A stretch of 64,000 nucleotides of DNA from a virus. The notes under the pieces are model-generated. The model was not told the DNA's origin, searched no databases, and saw only the letters and a list, made by a program, of their open reading frames with translations. The DNA lies in the IMG/VR virus record IMGVR_UViG_3300046002_008519, positions 1 to 64,000 of that record. One strand, written 5' to 3'. The position numbers and the translations under genes were made by a program. This document shows, piece by piece, positions 52,262 to 59,014 of this stretch (positions are counted from its first letter, which is position 1; the number at the start of each line of letters is the position of its first letter).

Positions 52262-52688
52262 TTTTTATTTTTTTGTAATATTCTAATTCCTCAGGTGATA
52301 ATTTATCAAGAAACCATTGCCAATTAAAATCTTTAATTGCTAAGGCTCTTAAATATTTTAGCTTAGATTTGTTATTAAAATACCAATACAAATCAGGGTT
52401 TATAATATAACCTTTTTCTATCGTTCTATCTAAATAAAAATCTTTAATTTCATCAGAAACTTTAGTAAATAAAATTGAATTAAGATTATGTTTTTCTATA
52501 AATGCTTTCTGTTGCTCAATATCCATAGAATTAAGTTCATAACCTTCTAAATTATCTTCATTGTTTTGAGCAATAAAACGCTTACGCAAATAAGTCTTCT
52601 TATCAGCACCAGATAACTGATTAAACTGATATTCTGGTATACCTACACCAGTATCCACATATTGTTTTATAAGGTCTTTATGATTCAT
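52251..52688 (-). CDS. repeat-family paralogue 2 (MNxKDLI family)
   Basis: 145 aa. M-N-H-K-D-L-I-K-Q-Y-V-D-T-G-V-G-I-P and Q-L-S-G-A-D-K-K-T-Y-L-R-K-R-F-I-A match its neighbours; shorter C-terminus. Overlap of 11 nt with each neighbour. Confidence 0.65.
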   Translation of the reverse strand: MNHKDLIKQYVDTGVGIPEYQFNQLSGADKKTYLRKRFIAQNNEDNLEGYELNSMDIEQQKAFIEKHNLNSILFTKVSDEIKDFYLDRTIEKGYIINPDLYWYFNNKSKLKYLRALAIKDFNWQWFLDKLSPEELEYYKKIKNEQ

Positions 52689-53292
52689 CTTTAATTAAAT
52701 TGTGCTTTTTAATAATGTTTAAAAAATCTAAATATATTTCATCCCTGTAGTTTGAAACCTTCCATCGAATACTATCATGGTTTAATATATTTTTCCCATG
52801 ATATTTTATTAAATTTTTAATATAATATATCTTTAATTCATCAATTAAATCTTTGAAAATATCAACAATTGATTTTTTGTCTAAAGAAAGACTAGCGTTC
52901 CATTTTAAATATCTAAGCTTATCAGTAAATGGTAATTCAAAAAATTGGTTTCTAGGTAAACTAACCCCTTTATTAATTACCATATCCAAATATTTTGATT
53001 TAAATTCGTCACGCAATTCTCTTAAAAATTCATCCAAATCTCTATTACCCGATAAATTATAAAAATTAATTTTTTTTGTAAATAATTCATCATAATACTT
53101 ATCCATATCTACAGAATCCATCAAATCAATCTCATAAGGAGATAATTCAAATACATTTGAAGATTGTTTATTAGCAATTAAACGTTTTCTCAAATATGTT
53201 TTCTTATCAGAACCAGATAACTGCATGACTTGATATTTGGGTAACTTTAACCCAGAATCCACATATTGTTTTATAAGGTCTTTATGGTTCAT
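52678..53292 (-). CDS. repeat-family paralogue 3 (MNxKDLI family)
   Basis: 204 aa. M-N-H-K-D-L-I-K-Q-Y-V-D-S-G-L-K-L-P, Q-L-S-G-S-D-K-K-T-Y-L-R-K-R-L-I-A. First of the tandem set; its ATG overlaps the stop of the upstream gene. Only the first 55 residues are well conserved among the three, so the C-terminal parts have diverged or been replaced. Confidence 0.65.
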   Translation of the reverse strand: MNHKDLIKQYVDSGLKLPKYQVMQLSGSDKKTYLRKRLIANKQSSNVFELSPYEIDLMDSVDMDKYYDELFTKKINFYNLSGNRDLDEFLRELRDEFKSKYLDMVINKGVSLPRNQFFELPFTDKLRYLKWNASLSLDKKSIVDIFKDLIDELKIYYIKNLIKYHGKNILNHDSIRWKVSNYRDEIYLDFLNIIKKHNLIKDES

Positions 53293-54260
53293 TATTTCTG
53301 CATCAAATAATCAAATTGGTCGTTGGTCAACAAATGACCCCTTCCAATATACTTAGACTTATAATCAATAGGTAATTTGATAAACCATTCAAGATTATTA
53401 TTTTCTTGACCCAACAACTCATCCTCTAGTTTTTCTTGGTCAGTCTTAGGTTTGTTAACCAACATCTTATCAACAGGAACTCCCATAGACCCCAAATACT
53501 CAACGTAGCTATCAGCATCATCACCATAAGGCTCAGCTATAGTACCAGTTGTGTTATTAGCATCAGTCAACTCAACACCATACTGCGTATTGTCAAACAC
53601 AACCATATGCAAAGGGTCATCCAAATTAATACTACCATCAGCTTCAGTGGCAAAATGATTTTTATCAACAATATAATAAAATGTTGATGTTTTGGAATCA
53701 CGATAAGATTGGAACATGTTTGACGGCCCAGGGAGACCAATACAAAACGAATAACCCCTACCCGTCAAACCACCACTACCATAAGAAATACACTTACCAA
53801 TACTGTCACCAGCATAAATGTCAATACCATTCCCACTCCATATAGGCTTCTTTTCAGCCTTGAAATCAGCGGCAACACTAGATTTTATTTCACTAGACCT
53901 ATTCAACTCATTCGTCTTGCCATGAATAAACTCAGAAAACTTTATAAAGTCATTGTATGTGTTGTCACCCAAAACAAGACCATCCCTTGTCAACTGTATG
54001 GTTTTTACTTTGCCCAATTTTTCCAACTCGTTGTACTCATTTACAACACTAGTTATGTTGCGAACGTTTTTGTAACCGCTGGCATATAAATAAGCCATGA
54101 TTGGAAGATTTTTTTGGTTGTTGCTGACATCAGCAGCCTTGAATTCAGACATAACACCCTCAGCATTTTCCGCTCCAGCCTTTTTTAATATATTCAATCC
54201 TTGCGCTTCAGTAGCCTTGGATTCCAATAACCTTTGATAAATTTCAAATATTTTAATCAT
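53292..54260 (-). CDS. Cys-motif (S-F-C-I-G) protein, first gene of the large-protein operon
   Basis: 322 aa from ATG 54260 (MIKIFEIYQRLLESKATEAQ). Frames further upstream overlap the divergent gene and the promoter, so this start is chosen. R-L-L-E is a possible divergent tag. About 160-240: G-K-C-I-S-Y-G-S-G-G-L-T-G-R-G-Y-S-F-C-I-G, S-T-F-Y-Y-I-V-D-K-N-H-F, H-M-V-V-F-D, fifth member of the Cys-domain set. The C-terminus G-H-L-L-T-N-D-Q-F-D-Y-L resembles motifs of the three following paralogues (for example G-H-W-L-T-K-S-V-F). Confidence 0.68.
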   Translation of the reverse strand: MIKIFEIYQRLLESKATEAQGLNILKKAGAENAEGVMSEFKAADVSNNQKNLPIMAYLYASGYKNVRNITSVVNEYNELEKLGKVKTIQLTRDGLVLGDNTYNDFIKFSEFIHGKTNELNRSSEIKSSVAADFKAEKKPIWSGNGIDIYAGDSIGKCISYGSGGLTGRGYSFCIGLPGPSNMFQSYRDSKTSTFYYIVDKNHFATEADGSINLDDPLHMVVFDNTQYGVELTDANNTTGTIAEPYGDDADSYVEYLGSMGVPVDKMLVNKPKTDQEKLEDELLGQENNNLEWFIKLPIDYKSKYIGRGHLLTNDQFDYLMQK

Positions 54261-54276
54261 TCTTTTATATTTTATG

Positions 54277-54289
54277 TATTTATAAATAT
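54277..54289. promoter_or_regulatory. palindromic late element TATTTATAAATA between divergent genes
   Basis: A perfect 12-bp palindrome containing TATTTATA on each strand, located 21 nt before the plus-strand ATG and 17 nt before the minus-strand ATG. One element may fire in both directions. Confidence 0.5.
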
Positions 54290-54309
54290 AATTTAAAACC
54301 ATAAAAAAT

Positions 54310-54642
54310 ATGAAAAATACCATAAAACAACTCCTAAGAGAAAATTTTGTCTTTGATGATAAAGACTTCGCAAAAAACAGACTCGCTGGCGCCGAAAAAA
54401 TAATAGCAAACGCCAAAGAAAAAGGTGGCGACGCAATGCTTACATATAACCACTTCAACGTTAAACCAGCTTACTACAAAAAAGCCATCAACGGAAAATT
54501 TGACATAGAACAAGCCACAAAAGAATATAACGAAACATTCAAGAAAATATCTCTAGATATGACCCAAACAGAATTCCAAAAAGAAGTGGGTAGACTTGAA
54601 GTGCTCGGAGAACTAATTATCAAAAACAAAAACCAAAAATAA
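54310..54642 (+). CDS. tagged small protein
   Basis: 110 aa. Tag MKNTIKQLLRENFVFDD. Helical, basic; repeated K-A and A-x-K-I motifs. No family recognised. Codon use is richer in C than neighbours, for example many AAC and GCC, which may reflect a different origin. Last late-type gene before the G-rich boundary. Confidence 0.62.
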   Translation: MKNTIKQLLRENFVFDDKDFAKNRLAGAEKIIANAKEKGGDAMLTYNHFNVKPAYYKKAINGKFDIEQATKEYNETFKKISLDMTQTEFQKEVGRLEVLGELIIKNKNQK

Positions 54643-54811
54643 TATATGTCCACACTAAACATCACCATACCACACTTCTATACCAAGATGAGAATCGAAC
54701 AGATGGACACTTAAAAAAGGCGATGAAAATACATACTACTATAATCTAGAAAATGAAACACAAAAAAAGACACCTAAATAATTCCACTCAAAAAATTCCT
54801 AAAAAAAATTT

Positions 54812-54897
54812 TTCATATATAGGGTGTTGATATTTCTAACCAAAAATTTCCCAGAAAAAAAAATTCATATATAGGGTCCTTTTTTCTAACCAAAAAA
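54812..54897. repeat. two-copy repeat 'TTCATATATAGGGT...TTTCTAACCAAAAA'
   Basis: The blocks TTCATATATAGGGT and TTTCTAACCAAAAA occur at 54812/54833 and again at 54864/54883, a period of about 51 bp. Confidence 0.75.
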
Positions 54898-54951
54898 AAT
54901 TCCAAAAAAAATTTCGCGAACATCATCATGCCCCACGTTCTGCTCGGCACA

Positions 54952-55013
54952 TGGGTACGGTAGGGAGGGCGGTAACAGGTAGGGAGGGGTATAGAGGGGT
55001 ATGGGAGGGGTTG
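54952..55013 (+). repeat. G-rich tract with potential G-quadruplexes
   Basis: Plus strand has at least eight runs of three or four G (GGGTACGGTAGGGAGGGCGG, TAGGGAGGGG, AGAGGGG, ATGGGAGGGG). It is the most strongly strand-biased and GC-rich stretch in an AT-rich window. Confidence 0.85.
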
Positions 55014-55149
55014 TATTGCATTATCTTTCTTAATAGGTATAACGTATCCATATAGTAACAAAGTTGTTTAAATCGCTTTATTTAATGTCATGTAAAATAA
55101 ATTACATACACAAGTAATTAACAAAAATTTAACATTTAATTATAGGGCA

Positions 55150-55181
55150 AAAAATAAGGGCTAAATTTTAACCCTTATTAA
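55150..55181 (-). terminator. Rho-independent terminator
   Basis: Minus strand AATAAGGGTT-AAAATTT-AGCCCTTATT then T run, 15 nt past the stop of the 204-aa gene. Confidence 0.85.
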
Positions 55182-55195
55182 ATTTATTCAGTTTA

Positions 55196-55810
55196 TTAAA
55201 TTGTTAGACCTTGCATTTTAATTTCTCCTTCGTCAAAAATAAAAGTTCGGTAACTATCTTGTTTAAAACCCGCATGTTTTTTAATCTTGTTTTGAACAAT
55301 AGTTAAATCGCGTGAATTAACTTCTTTATACTCGATAGGTTCTAAAATTGTTTTTCTAACTACCAAGCCAAAAACGTGAATTTTCAAACTATCTTTGTGT
55401 AGTTTAACTCCAGTGGCTAAATTGATATAAGCATCGATTTGAGCATCGCTTTTAGCTATGGTTTTATCGCCTTCGGCTCTTAATAGTTCTTTTGTTTCTT
55501 CGTCGCTTAAACGTTTGTTTAATGATGTTAAAACGTTATTAAAAGCGGTTGTTATTAATTCAGTTGAAAAAATTTTTCCGTCTTTTTGTGGTTTTTGTAG
55601 TATTTCAAAAATATTTTTTTTGTTATCGTTTAAACTTTTTAAATCGTCATTTAAGATTTTAAGATAATTAACACCTGAATTAATTAAATAGTTACTTTTT
55701 TCGCCTTGCTTATTTACATAATCACGAACACCCACATAGTGGTTATTTTTGATTTTTTTCGCTGTTATTAATAATAGCGCATTTTGTAAACTTGTTTTTG
55801 TGTTTTCCAT
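55196..55810 (-). CDS. hypothetical early protein
   Basis: 204 aa. M-E-N-T-K-T-S-L-Q-N-A-L-L-L-I-T-A-K-K-I, helical with a beta C-terminus (Y-R-T-F-I-F-D-E-G-E-I-K-M-Q-G-L). No family recognised. Own promoter and terminator. Confidence 0.68.
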   Translation of the reverse strand: MENTKTSLQNALLLITAKKIKNNHYVGVRDYVNKQGEKSNYLINSGVNYLKILNDDLKSLNDNKKNIFEILQKPQKDGKIFSTELITTAFNNVLTSLNKRLSDEETKELLRAEGDKTIAKSDAQIDAYINLATGVKLHKDSLKIHVFGLVVRKTILEPIEYKEVNSRDLTIVQNKIKKHAGFKQDSYRTFIFDEGEIKMQGLTI

Positions 55811-55861
55811 TTTGTAAGAATTTTACGTTAAAATTGATTTTTTATACCTCTTTGGTATGGT

Positions 55862-55892
55862 GCAAAGATAAGTAAATAAATTAAACAACAAA
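55862..55892 (-). promoter_or_regulatory. early promoter
   Basis: Minus strand TTG near 55892-55890 and TATCTTTGCA at 55871-55862; spacer 18. Confidence 0.65.
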
Positions 55893-55942
55893 ATAAAAAT
55901 GAATTTATTTTTATTTTTTTTTATGTGGTAAAAATAAATTAA

Positions 55943-56037
55943 ATAACACACGCATACACGCACATACACACGCATACACACACACACATACACACACGTT
56001 ACACGCCCAGACGCATACACACGCATACACACACGTA
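55943..56037. repeat. CA-rich alternating purine-pyrimidine tract
   Basis: About 90 bp built from ACACGCATAC and CACACATACA-type units. Complementary in composition to a GT-rich tract at 57583-57710. Open frames across it are artefacts of the repeat. Confidence 0.85.
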
Positions 56038-56040
56038 TAA

Positions 56041-56066
56041 AAAAAAACGCCTTGTTAGGCGTTTTC
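56041..56066 (-). terminator. Rho-independent terminator overlapping a stop codon
   Basis: Minus strand AAAACGCC-TAACAA-GGCG followed by nine T; it includes the last codons of the 69-aa gene. Confidence 0.85.
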
Positions 56067-56264
56067 AAAGATTTTTTTAATTTCGGCTTTGTTGTTTTTT
56101 AGAAAATACGATACCGTTTCTTTGTATTCGGTATATGATACTTTTTCGTTAATTAGTTTTTCGATAGCCATATCGAACAAAATCTTTTTTTCTTTGGCTT
56201 TGGCTTCTGCTTCGTTTTTTACGATTGTGCCATCGCTTAACTCAAATGCTGTAATTGATTTCAT
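56055..56264 (-). CDS. small hypothetical early protein
   Basis: 69 aa. M-K-S-I-T-A-F-E-L-S-D-G-T-I-V-K-N-E-A-E-A-K-A-K-E-K-K-I: a short beta hairpin then a helix, a common layout of small phage proteins. No family recognised. Promoter at 56296-56328. Confidence 0.65.
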   Translation of the reverse strand: MKSITAFELSDGTIVKNEAEAKAKEKKILFDMAIEKLINEKVSYTEYKETVSYFLKNNKAEIKKIFENA

Positions 56265-56295
56265 AATGTAATATATTTAATTGGTTAAACTTGGC

Positions 56296-56328
56296 TGCAA
56301 AGATAAACAAATATATTACATTACCAAA
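56296..56328 (-). promoter_or_regulatory. early promoter, right-arm consensus
   Basis: Minus strand TTTGG...TATCTTTGCA from 56328 to 56296, about 32 nt before the ATG. Confidence 0.75.
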
Positions 56329-56363
56329 TATATTTTTATTTTTATACGCTACGCGAGGGCGCT

Positions 56364-56380
56364 TGACACAAAAGTGTACA
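56364..56380. promoter_or_regulatory. operator-like inverted repeat, copy 1
   Basis: TGACACAAAAGTGTACA, arms GACAC/GTGTAC around AAAA, preceded by ACGCG. Same element at 57970 and 61240. Confidence 0.55.
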
Positions 56381-56454
56381 TACATACGTTTTAAGGCGTT
56401 ATTTTTGTGTTTTGGTATCAATATACCATTTTGTTATTAAAATAGCTATAAACG

Positions 56455-56482
56455 TAAAAAAACGCCCTTTTGAGGCGTTTTA
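56455..56482 (-). terminator. Rho-independent terminator
   Basis: Minus strand AAAACGCC-TCAAAAG-GGCGTTTTTTT, 20 nt past the stop of the DUF932-like gene. Confidence 0.85.
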
Positions 56483-56504
56483 GTGTAGTTGTGTTGGTTG
56501 TGGT

Positions 56505-57395
56505 TTAGATGCTTTGTAATTCAAGCAATTTTAACACTCCCTCGATTTTTGCTTCTTGGCGTTGCATTAACACTTCGGTTGGTGCTTTTGAACCACTTTT
56601 CTCGGCTCTACGGCTCAAGTAGTTTGTGATAGTGGCGAAAATCGTGTACTTGGATAGTTTCAAGTTCAATTTTTCGTTATAACCTAATTCACGTTTAAAT
56701 GCTGATTTCAATTCGTTATATCTATCAATACATTTGATTTCGTTAGGATTAACGGCTAATGCCTTTCTAAATTCGTCCAACGTTAAACCATTTTTTTGGG
56801 TTGTTGGAAATTCGTTCTCAAAAAACCAAACGTTAAGCAATTTGATAGCTTGGATTTCGTCGATTTGTTGGTCGTTCAAAATTTCGTCTTGCTTCTCGAT
56901 TAACTCGATAATGCTCTCAAATTGTACCAATGCTTTTTCCATTAATTCCAAAGACAATTTGTAAGTAATTTTGTGAGGTATTTTCAAGCTATCAAATGCA
57001 CCCAATTTATTTTTTTTGGTTGCACCATTTTCGCAAATTAAACGACTTTCAAAGATTATCAAATGCCCCATACCATTACCATTATTAGGTACTGTGATAA
57101 TTGCGTTGTAGCTTTTATCGCCTACCTTTGTCATTTTGCTTTTAGTCAAAGATATGTTAAGACCGATAACTTCACCATTTTTGTGAGTAAAAGAAGTAAC
57201 TTTGTAACCTTTGTCAATAAACGCTTGACCTAATATTGATAAGTCAATAGTATCAACGATAGTGTAGCTATCTTTTTTGGTATGCATAACCATACCTTTT
57301 TGCCCATAAACAACACTGAAACGGCTATCTGTGTTGTCTTTGTTTTGAATTGTTTCAGTAACATAATCAAAATTGAATAAATTTGTTGCTTCCAT
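56505..57395 (-). CDS. DUF932-like phage/plasmid protein
   Basis: 296 aa. F-S-V-V-Y-G-Q-K-G-M-V, H-L-I-I-F-E-S-R-L-I-C-E-N-G-A and a helical C-terminal half with F-A-T-I-T-N-Y-L-S-R-R-A. The R-x-x-C-x-N-G motif and overall layout resemble the DUF932 family of phage/plasmid proteins, whose function is not established (some are linked to DNA replication or defence evasion). Similar length to the family. Strong promoter and terminator. Confidence 0.72.
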   Translation of the reverse strand: MEATNLFNFDYVTETIQNKDNTDSRFSVVYGQKGMVMHTKKDSYTIVDTIDLSILGQAFIDKGYKVTSFTHKNGEVIGLNISLTKSKMTKVGDKSYNAIITVPNNGNGMGHLIIFESRLICENGATKKNKLGAFDSLKIPHKITYKLSLELMEKALVQFESIIELIEKQDEILNDQQIDEIQAIKLLNVWFFENEFPTTQKNGLTLDEFRKALAVNPNEIKCIDRYNELKSAFKRELGYNEKLNLKLSKYTIFATITNYLSRRAEKSGSKAPTEVLMQRQEAKIEGVLKLLELQSI

Positions 57396-57433
57396 AATAA
57401 TAAAAAATTAAATTTGTTTGTGCATTATTGCGA

Positions 57434-57466
57434 TGCAAATATACAAAGATATATTACATTACCAAA
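57434..57466 (-). promoter_or_regulatory. early promoter, right-arm consensus
   Basis: Minus strand TTTGGTAATG near 57468-57459 and TATATTTGCA at 57443-57434; a second TATCTTTG lies between them. Confidence 0.72.
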
Positions 57467-57489
57467 TATATTTTAATTTATTATCATAT

Positions 57490-57529
57490 AAAGTTATTAA
57501 CAACGCCTTGTAAAATTGTTAATAACTTT
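57490..57529. repeat. perfect 14-bp inverted repeat
   Basis: AAAGTTATTAACAA ... TTGTTAATAACTTT with a 12-nt loop. Poor T run, so not a typical terminator; lies between the GT-rich tract and an early promoter. Confidence 0.8.
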
Positions 57530-57582
57530 TAGGCTTATTATTTCAGTATATCAAAGAAAAGTATATATTGTCAAAATAAAGA

Positions 57583-57710
57583 TATACGCATACGTGCGTG
57601 TGTGCTTGTATGCGCATACCCATTGCGCACATACGTCTATGTGCGTGTATTATATTATGCGTGAGCGTGTATATTATGCGTTAGCGTGTATATGCTGATA
57701 CGCACGTTGC
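57583..57710. repeat. GT-rich alternating purine-pyrimidine tract
   Basis: ATACGCATACGTGCGTGTGT, TGCGCATA, TATGCGTGAGCGTGTATATT and related units. It is the opposite-strand counterpart of the CA-rich tract at 55943-56037. Its right end enters the coding end of the next gene. Confidence 0.8.
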
Positions 57711-57934
57711 CCGATAAGTCCTTGTATGTTGACATTGTTGCTTGGTTGTTTGTCAATATCGGTTAGGTAAGCATCGGATTTGCATATTGGACAAACCCAC
57801 GCTTGTTCTATTGGTGACCAAGCCATATTTATTTCGTTCCCTATTATATCAAACTCGGGTGCGTTTATTTGTGGGTTGTTGTCGATTAGTGTGTTGTCAC
57901 ACATATTGCATTTACAAATATTTGCCTTTGCCAT
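57674..57934 (-). CDS. zinc-ribbon-like small protein
   Basis: 86 aa. I-C-K-C-N-M-C-D-N near the N-terminus and W-V-C-P-I-C-K-S-D later give a C-x2-C ... C-x2-C site. No family recognised. Its C-terminal coding end lies in the GT-rich repeat. The operator-like repeat at 57970 is directly upstream. Confidence 0.65.
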   Translation of the reverse strand: MAKANICKCNMCDNTLIDNNPQINAPEFDIIGNEINMAWSPIEQAWVCPICKSDAYLTDIDKQPSNNVNIQGLIGQRAYQHIHANA

Positions 57935-57969
57935 AATTAATTCAATTTACTGGGTTCTACGCGTGCAGT

Positions 57970-57986
57970 TGACACAAATGTGTACA
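57970..57986. promoter_or_regulatory. operator-like inverted repeat, copy 2
   Basis: TGACACAAATGTGTACA, again preceded by ACGCG, about 35 nt upstream of the ATG at 57934. Confidence 0.55.
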
Positions 57987-57991
57987 TAGGG

Positions 57992-58261
57992 TTAAATTTT
58001 AACCACTTTCATAATTTGATTGTCTTTCCATTCTTTTCGTTTGGTAACTTTTCGAACGTGTTTGATAATCGTTTCTAATTTAGCTTTAGGTCTTGGTGTA
58101 TCAATCATACTACCACTTGAAAAGGTTATTCTGTGGTATGGTAAAATAAGTGCTTCTAATTGTTTTTGGGATAAGTTAAATTTTTCTTTCATACCCTCTG
58201 CACTATCAAAAATTTCTTGTTTGATTTTACAAACATCCGATGTTAATAATTCTAAATTCAT
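57992..58261 (-). CDS. hypothetical early protein
   Basis: 89 aa, basic, helical. L-Y-P-Y-H-R-I-T-F-like segment absent of known motifs; no family recognised. Promoter at 58289. Confidence 0.62.
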   Translation of the reverse strand: MNLELLTSDVCKIKQEIFDSAEGMKEKFNLSQKQLEALILPYHRITFSSGSMIDTPRPKAKLETIIKHVRKVTKRKEWKDNQIMKVVKI

Positions 58262-58288
58262 AAGTCGTTTAGTTTAATTGGTTAATGG

Positions 58289-58320
58289 TGCAAAGATATA
58301 ACAATTATTTTATATTTGCA
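58289..58320 (-). promoter_or_regulatory. early promoter, right-arm consensus
   Basis: Minus strand TTTTTTGC -33 region and TATCTTTGCA at 58298-58289. Confidence 0.68.
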
Positions 58321-58327
58321 AAAAATT

Positions 58328-58711
58328 TTATTCTATTAAGTGTGCGAGTGTATCTATTCCACTTGCAACAACAACTCCGTTAACTTTGAATGTGATATAA
58401 CCAACTACAACCACGTTAGGTGCATTATAATTGTTTGTGTTATCTATGGTGTATCCGTAACCGATTGCGTTGATTACATCGCCTTTATTCACGTTCAATA
58501 TAATATGTGATTGAGTATATTTGGTTGTTATATTGTCTTTCGCATTATAATACCAAAATTCGGGTGAATTTCCTTGAATAGTAACATCAAGCGTTTTGCT
58601 TTGTTCTATTTGGGTGCTTGTTATATCATCTGAACTGCAAGATGAAAATAAACCGATAAGCAAGATTGTAACAACCAATAAGATTGCTTTGATAACTAAT
58701 AATTTTTTCAT
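58328..58711 (-). CDS. phage-encoded lipoprotein
   Basis: 127 aa. Signal peptide M-K-K-L-L-V-I-K-A-I-L-L-V-V-T-I-L-L-I-G-L-F-S with lipobox L-F-S-S-C, then S-S-D-D as in Bacteroidota lipoproteins. The mature part is a beta sandwich-like domain (S-P-E-F-W-Y-Y-N-A-K-D). S-D-D after the Cys can favour surface export in Bacteroidota. A candidate superinfection-exclusion lipoprotein, by analogy with other phage lipoproteins; inference only. Confidence 0.78.
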   Translation of the reverse strand: MKKLLVIKAILLVVTILLIGLFSSCSSDDITSTQIEQSKTLDVTIQGNSPEFWYYNAKDNITTKYTQSHIILNVNKGDVINAIGYGYTIDNTNNYNAPNVVVVGYITFKVNGVVVASGIDTLAHLIE

Positions 58712-58736
58712 AATATACTTTATTTGGTTAAACTTG

Positions 58737-58772
58737 GTACAAAAATATAACGATTATTTTACACTACCAAAT
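58737..58772 (-). promoter_or_regulatory. early promoter, right-arm consensus
   Basis: Minus strand TTTGGTAGTGTAAAATAA at 58772-58755 and a weaker TATTTTTG -7 box at 58746-58739. Confidence 0.68.
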
Positions 58773-58774
58773 AT

Positions 58775-59002
58775 TTAATCGTAAATTTTTTCTATTGGTT
58801 TATTTGGGTCTAATATAACTCTTTCAAGTGCTTTTACCCAAAAGATTGGCAAACTTGGATGTTGTCGTTCAAACTCAATTTCACCTTTCTTTATGGCGTC
58901 TTTTTCGTCAGTTGCCATAACTCTTAAACCATATTTTTGGTGGTTGTCTTCTTCGTTGTCGCTTGGGTCGATAGACATTATTGTAATATGAAACTCTTTC
59001 AT
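58775..59002 (-). CDS. hypothetical early protein
   Basis: 75 aa. M-K-E-F-H-I-T-I-M-S-I-D-P-S, alpha/beta with D-E-K-D-A-I-K-K-G-E-I-E-F, a pattern common in small phage proteins. Co-transcribed with the 55-aa gene upstream. Confidence 0.65.
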   Translation of the reverse strand: MKEFHITIMSIDPSDNEEDNHQKYGLRVMATDEKDAIKKGEIEFERQHPSLPIFWVKALERVILDPNKPIEKIYD

Positions 59003-59014
59003 AATATGCTTTAT

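Larger units (their letters stand above)
54643..55149. other. about 500-bp non-coding boundary region
   Basis: No convincing gene. It holds a broken short frame (54646-54714), two copies of an A-rich repeat, a G-rich tract and AT-rich DNA. It separates late-controlled genes on the left from uniformly early-controlled genes on the right. Confidence 0.6.

Noticed and set aside
53292-54458. Longer start for the 53292-54260 gene
   Set aside because: The extension would be antisense to the tagged gene at 54310 and cover the divergent promoter element.
54646-54714. 22-codon plus-strand frame MSTLNITIPHFYTKMR...
   Set aside because: Too short and followed in another frame by a similar-looking stretch; perhaps a decayed small gene but not supportable as a gene.
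54813-55061. Minus-strand frame across the G-rich tract
   Set aside because: Pro/Thr/Arg composition comes from the G runs; no start context, no domain, and it crosses repeated non-coding DNA.
55823-56068. Minus-strand frame rich in Val, Cys, Arg and Tyr
   Set aside because: Produced by reading through the CA-repeat tract; overlaps a terminator and has no family-like features.
55943-57710. CRISPR array or tandem iterons in the CA/GT tracts
   Set aside because: Units are short, irregular and without spacers of constant length.
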